A stretch of DNA of 64,000 bases from Straminergon stramineum (taxonomy: Eukaryota; Streptophyta; Bryopsida; Hypnales; Calliergonaceae). Of this stretch, positions 57,120 to 64,000 are shown in pieces. The DNA lies in NCBI GenBank assembly GCA_963920665.1, contig OY987263.1, forward strand, positions 37,684,547 to 37,748,546, given 5' to 3'. The position numbers were made by a program, and so were the translations under genes. Every line of letters begins with the position of its first letter. Position 1 is the first letter of the stretch. The notes beneath the pieces were generated by a model. It was not told the origin of the DNA. It did not search any database and saw only the letters and a program-made list of their open reading frames with translations.

Positions 57120-58900
57120 GATAAGTGTGATGGAACTTGGAGTTAGATAACTCCAAATAGAAGATCAGGATGTACATAAGAAATAAATTGCATGAGATAT
57201 GATCTAGAGAAGTACAACTAAGACCTTTACTTTAATGGATGGTTCTAGATGGAACCAAGAATAGAAAGCTAAAGATAGAAAAGAAGCCTTAGTCTATTTT
57301 AAAGACTAATAATCTTTATTGATAGTCTTTAGTATATAAGAAGAGCTTGGGGGGTGAGGAGACTATCCTTTGGAGATGGATCTCTCTATGGTCGGGTGGT
57401 TTGAGCTCTTTGTAAAAATATTTTGTTAATGAGTATGTTTTGTGTCATTAATTAGACTCTATTGTGGGAGGTATGTAACAAACATGGATAACCTTGCCAT
57501 TTTAGGAAATTTCAATAAGCTAATTGTCTCCTAAAGCATAACTACGAGCATGCATGTATTACCCCCTTCTTCCTCCATAATGATGATTGACCATCCCTAC
57601 AACAAACACCATGGAAGAGTCCAATTCGCTATTTCAATATCTACATCCCAAAATTAGAAATCACCTCCAATGCATTATTTGTATAACAATTTCTAAGCAT
57701 TGACAAATGGAAAAATTATCCAAACATCTATAACTATTCATCTAATAAATTTTTGGGTCAACTCTAATATTTCAAATGCCCAAATTATGTATCTTTTCAA
57801 ATTCTAATATGGACAATACATAGGTCAAGCCTATAAGTACCTAGTCTAACCAATCCAATATCCATCCTCTCTATGCACACTTTGCAATTTACATCAAATA
57901 GACGCATGGATACAAGCTATTCAATTTTTGCACCCATCTATACACCCAAGCCCCTTGCATACAATGGCATAACAAAGTAGTGCATGAACTCCAAAAAATA
58001 ATACTATTTCATATAAAATCCAAAAACTTTATACTCGTGAATGGAAGAAATTTGAAAGTCCACCCTTCTCCTTGGAAGTACACCATCCTTTTATAGTTAG
58101 ACCCTTGTTACTATCTAAATCCTATGAATTGTACGTGTGACACTAGTTTACTTCTTGATATGCTCTACTTTTGAAATCATCCCTAACTACCCCATTGCAA
58201 CAACATAAAAATCAATTAATTGAATTCACACATTACAATGACAAATTTTCCTCAAAATCTATGACTCAATAAATACCATTCACTCATTACCATCACTTGA
58301 ACCTTGGTTGGAATACACAACTACTAATGGTAATTATTGTTGGTCCTTGTGGCATGACTCATATGCCAAACTTGTAATCACTTCACCAACATTTTCAATC
58401 CTTGTTTCAGCTACAACATACATACTATCTAATATTAACAATATTGCCATTAAATATGCCATTTACATACTACTATACAAACAAAAATTATAAAACAATC
58501 AATTCAACTTCCCAATATATACAAATTATTCTAAAACAAATAATGCTCTTCACATTGCCCCTACGCTCATTGCCCCTTCTTTTACAACTCTAAGAGATTA
58601 CCCAACTTTCAATTTAATCCCCCCTCCTCTAAATAAATTAGTTAGTAAGGAATCTACCTTCTTATAAATGAATGTAGTCTACACATTACTTCAACCAACT
58701 TTTCAAAGCCCAATGTGGACTCCTAAATGAAGACTTTAGAGTAGTTGGAGTTATTTCTCTCTTCTCTTTGTGAGCCTTGGATTCAAAACTACACCTCATA
58801 TGCTAGAAAATGAAATGTAGTGAAGACCATTTAGGGGTTAACTTGACTAGAGCGGAGTTGACCCACGGGTTTAAGCCCACCACGGAGACCCAACCCCGCG
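57120..58900. other. Gene-free spacer before the TM9SF gene
   Basis: AT-rich sequence with no recognised gene or repeat. Base composition rises sharply near 58850, where the TM9SF promoter or leader begins. Confidence 0.5.
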
Positions 58901-58984
58901 AAGATCGTGGAGAGTGCGCGGCGAACGGATCCCGAGATTAGGGTTTGGCGCTCTCTCTCTTTCACCTTCCCTGCAACTCTATTG

Positions 58985-59074
58985 ATGCAGTGTCCCGCTC
59001 TCCACACCCTTCACGGGAGCCTTTCCATCTTTGAGTTCATTTGCCTTTCCTTTGTTTTCCTTTGGCCGTCTTGA
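58985..59074 (+). promoter_or_regulatory. Upstream open reading frame in the probable TM9SF leader
   Basis: ATG at 58985 opens 29 codons and ends at TGA 59072-59074, 61 bp before the main ATG. A CTCTCTCTCTTTC tract at 58952-58964 is typical of plant leaders or core promoters. Whether the uORF is transcribed depends on the start site, which cannot be told from sequence. Confidence 0.4.
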
Positions 59075-59135
59075 CTTCCCTACGGCCAGCGAGAAAGTTC
59101 CCAATTGCTGCGGCTCTTGGGATCGGTCGGGACAA

Positions 59136-62100
59136 ATGGAGCTTCGAGTGTCCGGCTTGGCCGTGCTCCGCGTCCTTCCTCTCCTCCTCCTCCTGGTTCC
59201 TGGCTCCGCTTTCTATTTGCCCGGTGTTGCTCCGATCGATTTCGAAGATGTACGTTCCCTCTCCTGTTGGTTTTTCTTCTGGTTTTTGAATGTGGTGATT
59301 TGGATTTGAGTACTATCTTGGAATGTGTACCATCGAGAGTTGAGTGTTTATGTGAGGTTGTTCTGTTTGAGCTAGATCTGAAGACTCTGGCTCGATCAGA
59401 TCTTGAGTTTCGCAGTTGATTCCGTGTTTGCCTGCTGTTTAAGACTGGATTGTTAGGTAACCTCATCGAATTGTGTTAGTTTCAGGGCTGAGCGTATTTT
59501 CTGTTCCTAAAATGGTTTGAATATTCTTGTTAGCTAACTAATGACGATTTCAGCGAATCAGAGAATGCCCTGTTTGGATACTGTGTTCTTGAGTTACATG
59601 AGTTTGAAATTTAATTGGTAGGTGATACACGAGGTCTGATGTTGAGGTTGTGCCCATTCTCAAAATCAATTTGTACTCAGGGTGCAAGATTTGGAGTGTA
59701 GTATTTAGGTAGTTGTCGCAACTACTTGTGGTTACCTTCGTGCAAGAATTTGCACATTTTTAAATCTGGTGAAAATCGAGCGAATTTTCTAGCCGAAATT
59801 GGAAGTGACTGATGATTTAAGTTTTGTGAATTTATCTGCTGGCATTGACCCTCTGTTTATGTTTCTGAGGGGTTTTAGCACTACAGAACCTGAAGTTCAA
59901 AGTATTAAAATTGGGCCGCAAATCAATTTGAAGGTCTTGCCTAGACAATTTCAACAAGCCTAAGTTCACTTTTAATTCCTCACTTTGAGCATTTGAAGTT
60001 CCGATGCTCCTTCTTTTGATGTTCTGAGGTTTTGAGCGATTTCTCCCTCAATATGCAATCTCAAATTTTGAGTTGATATCAAATTAATGAATTTGTAAAT
60101 GGTAATCTTGTGAAGAGGAATCTGAAGAGTACATGTGTGCAAGATTGAGAACTTCTTTGTTGAGTAGAGATTTGGCTTGGTATTGTGTATGTGAATGGTA
60201 GGGTTTTGAAGTCCCCAAAGCCCTCCATTTTAATCTACTTAATGTGTGACCTATTTTTTCTATTTTTTGTGTAATTCCTAGGACGATATGGACCCCGAGG
60301 CCCACCAATTCACGAAGCGCCGTTTGATTTACTTAGGTTGTGATAGTGGTCTGAAGAGAGATTCAGCTTTGGACATTGTTTTTCCTCCCGTTTACCAAAA
60401 GCAGATGTCACCTGCTTTGGGCAGTCAGAAGAAAAGACACTATTTTTGGTCCTTGGTTATTTTTGAGTTAATGATTAAAGTGTCATTGGTTAAGAGAGTA
60501 TTCGAACTCTTGTTGTACTACGTATCATATTTGATTGATCCTACCTCGATTTCACGAATGTTGATTTTATCTGGCTTTGCAGTCAGCGGAGGTGATTGTA
60601 AAAGTGAACAAGTTGTCATCCATCAAGACTCAATTGCCGTATGACTACTACTCGCTTGACTACTGCAAGCCTACGAAGATTGTGAACAGTGCTGAGAATT
60701 TGGGAGAGGTTCTTCGAGGCGACCGCATTGAGAATTCGCCTTACGTTGTACGTAATATTTGAGCCTTATTGTTGCTGCACAAAATATTTTCGCAATGTTA
60801 ATCTAGGCTTCTTGAGTTTCTGGCTCGTCATTATTCGCGCACATGTTTCGTTGTAGAGCACAATGTTTAATTACCCTTCTCACATTATTGTCAATATTCT
60901 GTAATTATAGTTCAAGGTGTGCCTACGCTCAAGTACTGTCAAGCAACATATAGAATATTATTGAAACTTTAATGTGATACTTGTATCATTAATTTCCAAT
61001 ACTTGTAAATTATGTTTCACTGAAGCTGGGGGTTGTGTGGTCCGCAGTTCCAAATGAAGTATGATCAAAGTTGCAAAATTTTGTGTTCTAAGAGTAATTT
61101 GTCAAAAGGAGCAATCAAGAACTTCAAAGAGAAAATCGACGAAGACTACCGCGTGAATATGTAAGTGCTTTGTTCACTACAGTCCTTTCAAATCTTGTAT
61201 TTAATGGCTGCTTTGAAGACTACTGAGTGAATACCCCTAGAATAGTTCAATTATCATATAATTCTCTGACCTTCAAATTCTCAGGATTCTGGACAATCTG
61301 CCAGTAGCTGAGAAGCGGGCACATACACTAAGTCCGACTGGACAGACCTATGATCCTGGGTATCCTGTCGGTTTCAAGGCGTCATATCAGAAGGTTAGTG
61401 TTCTGTTATTGAGATATTAGCACCTGTTCTCATCGTAGCATGATTTATCTTTATTTCTAGATTAATTTCTGACTAAGTACAGCAATTGCCTTTGCAGGGT
61501 GGTGAACTGAAGTATTTCATATACAACCATCTTGCCTTCACTGTGCTATATCATCAAGATATCGGATCAGATGTCTCACGTATTGTTGGATTTGAAGTCA
61601 AACCGTACAGGTGGGGTGAAAGTTTAGGGACTGTGCTGACTAGTCCGTTTGAATTCCGAGTGAAGAACTTAAAAAAGATTGAGTTCTCTTTGTTTCCGAT
61701 TGTTGTTCGGTTTACTCTATCACCATGTGTGTTTTAATTGCCCGTTAACCATAAGAACTTTTCTAAGATTGATTCTTGTGTCTGGCGGTGAACTACAGTG
61801 TAAAACACAGCTATGAGCGCTGGGAGAAAACGGACACAAAGTTGACAACCTGCAACCCAAACAAAAGAATCTTCGTGACAACAGATAAGGCACCTCAAGA
61901 GATAGACGAAAGCCAAGAAATCGTCTTCACATACGATGTATCATTTAAGGTAGCGAATCAATCTCATTGTAATTCCATACATGGAGCCTTCATATGATTT
62001 CAGAGATCTCTTCTAACGAACTGTCCCATACTTTTGCAGCGAAGTGATGTGAAATGGGCCTCTCGCTGGGATACATATCTGCTCATGTTGGATACCCAGA

Positions 62101-63197
62101 TCCATTGGTTCTCAATCATCAACTCCCTTATGATTGTCTTATTCCTATCTGGCATGGTTGCGATGATCATGATGCGCACTCTCCTGAGAGATATCTCCAG
62201 ATACAACCAGCTGGAGAGCGTGGAAGAAGCGCAAGAAGAGACTGGATGGAAGCTGGTTCATGGAGATGTATTCAGGGCCCCAACAAAATCAGGCCTGCTG
62301 TGTGTTTACGTGGGCACCGGTGTGCAATTTTTTGGAATGGTAGTAGTGACGATGATCTTCGCTCTACTAGGATTTCTCTCCCCTGCTAATCGTGGAGGAT
62401 TGATGACGGCCATGTTGCTTCTGTGGGTCTTCATGGGGTTATTCGCTGGTTATGCATCCTCACGTATGTACAAGATGTTCAAGGGTACCAACTGGAAGCG
62501 GAACACATTGCGGACGGCATTCACTTTCCCTGGAGTCGTGTTTCTGATCTTTTTCATTTTGAATGCGCTTATCTGGGGTGAGAAGTCATCAGGAGCAGTA
62601 CCATTTGGGACGATGTTTGTGCTCATGTTCTTATGGTTTGGTATCTCGGTACCACTGGTCTTCATTGGGAGCTACTTTGGGTTCAAGCAGTCAGCAATTG
62701 AAGACCCGGTCCGGACTAACAAGATTCCACGACAGATCCCTGAACAGCCATGGTACATGCAACCCATGTTTTCCATTCTGATTGGAGGGGTATTGCCATT
62801 TGGTGCGGTGTTTATCGAGCTCTTCTTCATCTTGACATCCATCTGGCTGCACCAATTCTATTACATCTTCGGGTTTCTGTTCCTGGTGTTTTTGATATTG
62901 CTCGTGACATGTGCGGAGATCACCATAGTGCTGTGCTACTTCCAGCTCTGCAGCGAAGACTACAACTGGTGGTGGAGGGCTTACCTGACTTCGGGTTCGT
63001 CTGCGGTTTATTTGTTTCTGTATGCAGCATTCTATTTCTTCAAGAATTTGGAGATCACCAAGGTAGTTTCGGGGATCATGTACTTTGGATACATGGGGAT
63101 CATTTCGTATGCATTTTTTGTGCTGACAGGGACGATAGGGTTCTATGCCTGCTACTGGTTCGTACGGGTGATCTATGCATCAGTAAAGATAGACTAG
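59136..63197 (+). CDS. Transmembrane 9 superfamily (TM9SF/EMP70) protein
   Basis: Endomembrane nine-pass protein of Golgi and endosomes. Exons: 59136-59249, 60583-60747, 61048-61160, 61285-61393, 61498-61610, 61799-61949, 62040-63197; all introns GT-AG and phases agree, giving 640 residues, a usual family length. Signal peptide at about 1-26 ([20 protein letters not shown]). Lumenal domain about 27-275 with family words [44 protein letters not shown] and TYDVSF.. .[10 protein letters not shown]. The long last exon encodes TM1 (about 277-300), the conserved cytosolic loop ([15 protein letters not shown]) and the eight remaining helices. The C-terminus is VKID, matching the KxD Golgi-retention/COPI motif of plant members. 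Its GC content is higher than the surroundings. The open frame at 60288-60644 inside intron 1 is not part of it. Confidence 0.95.
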
Positions 63198-64000
63198 GAG
63201 GGATCCACAACAGGGGTTGGTGGAAGTATGTGGTACTTGTACAGTCTTTTTCCGCTTGGCAGGCAGCACCAAGAACTGAATCAACGAGGTCATGTTGGAA
63301 CTTCGCCTATTTTGAGGGTGGTTGGGGAGCATATTGAAAGTCAAATCATAGGAGACTCCGGATGGTGGTTTTTAGAATGATTATTTTCCATGATACGAAG
63401 CTGCAGGGGCTCTACTTGATTTGTACTAATCAGGTTCATGGGTGCGTTGTTGACATTTTTGGCTTCTGCTTTATCGGTAGTACTTGTAATAGAAGCGGGC
63501 TGCAATTCTTTATATGTAGTCCAGCAGGATATAAGTGTTGGCAGTTAGTCCTTCCTTTAGTTGCAGCTGGGCTGCTATGCTGACAGGACGAAATCTCTTC
63601 TGGTCTCACGTACTCTGTCCCAATCTAGGTATTTTAACTGCCCTTAATTTCTCCCGGACTTTTTAAGATTGGTTGCTGAATCATTGACGAGGTCTTGCTT
63701 ATTGTGGAATTGTTGTGCTTTGCCTACCTTGTTTGCCTATCTTCTGCGTGAAATTGCTACAAAACATGTGATTGAGTGCTCGAGTCTTTTGTTTTGAAGT
63801 TGTAAGAAAAACATTAATTAAGATTTTGTACATTCTGTTAATACCGGTATAGAAAAAGTATGGCGACTGTCATTGCTAAAGTTTTGATGGGCTAACGTGT
63901 GGCAAATTCAATATTTTTGGTGAAATTAGGGTTAATCGTAAAGTGTATCCATTGTGGGACCAGGAGCCGGATTTTGGGAAAAACTTAGGATGAAACTCCT
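63198..64000. other. TM9SF 3' untranslated region and downstream sequence
   Basis: The 3' UTR probably covers the first few hundred bases. A canonical AATAAA was not seen. From about 63850 the sequence looks intergenic. Nothing else is recognised. Confidence 0.5.

Noticed and set aside
60288..60644. 118-codon plus-strand open frame in TM9SF intron 1
   Set aside because: TM9SF joins from 59249 to 60583 with matching phase and known family text on both sides; the frame runs across the acceptor into exon 2 in a different frame and has no family resemblance.
62750..63337. 195-codon frame overlapping the TM9SF last exon
   Set aside because: Different frame of a strongly conserved membrane-protein exon; its His/Leu-rich text is not protein-family-like.
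1..64000. CRISPR arrays, rRNA, tRNA genes, bacterial operons
   Set aside because: No regularly spaced short repeats, no rRNA segments and no convincing cloverleaf or GGTTCGAATCC T-loop were seen; introns and plant families show a eukaryotic nuclear sequence.

Overview
This is nuclear DNA of a land plant, most likely a non-seed plant (lycophyte, moss or fern); the exact lineage is inference. Evidence: GT-AG intron genes, a plant-type multi-exon TM9SF gene, an array of A-type (CYP71-clan) cytochromes P450, remnants of a plant FO synthase (a deazaflavin antenna enzyme known from algae, mosses and lycophytes but not from flowering plants), very AT-rich spacers, and dense MITEs.

Only two protein genes look intact: a three-exon P450 (38219-41010, 513 residues) and a seven-exon transmembrane-9 (TM9SF/EMP70) gene (59136-63197, 640 residues). 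Almost everything else is a broken duplicate or a mobile element.

Layout. 1-2000: 3' end of a dead P450, its 3' flank and a MITE. 2000-9800 and 31500-38600: two copies (A, B) of a block with a decayed FO synthase (CofH half) followed by a P450 promoter; about 4.1 kb of it (5690-9745 and 34490-38560) is nearly identical. 9404-12584: P450 copy 1, complete except for one nonsense codon. 12.6-20 kb: gene-poor, nested repeats. 19985-27560: a third, rearranged copy (C) of the upstream block, split by two piggyBac-type elements sitting on TTAA sites (20393-21103 non-autonomous; 21108-25891 with a decayed transposase). 27.5-31.5 kb: MITE cluster. 38.2-41.0 kb: intact P450 copy 2. 41-48.8 kb: MITEs and a higher-GC element with a gag-like/plant-transposon protein. 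50.0-53.8 kb: dead P450 copy 3. 54-58.8 kb: spacer with a hAT-type MITE and an 81-bp tandem repeat. 59-64 kb: the TM9SF gene.

The most noteworthy items are (1) a nearly full-length piggyBac element in a plant genome, with exact TTAA junctions, a recognisable transposase with a C-terminal Cys-rich domain, and paralogous empty sites; (2) duplicated FO synthase pseudogenes; (3) an intact P450 lacking the usual I-helix acid-alcohol pair and C-helix Trp; (4) a MITE family with terminal GGGTGATTGCAAGAAACAC, 4-bp target duplications and two paralogous empty sites inside the same window.

No tRNA, rRNA or CRISPR array was recognised. Splice sites were read by eye and not supported by transcripts.
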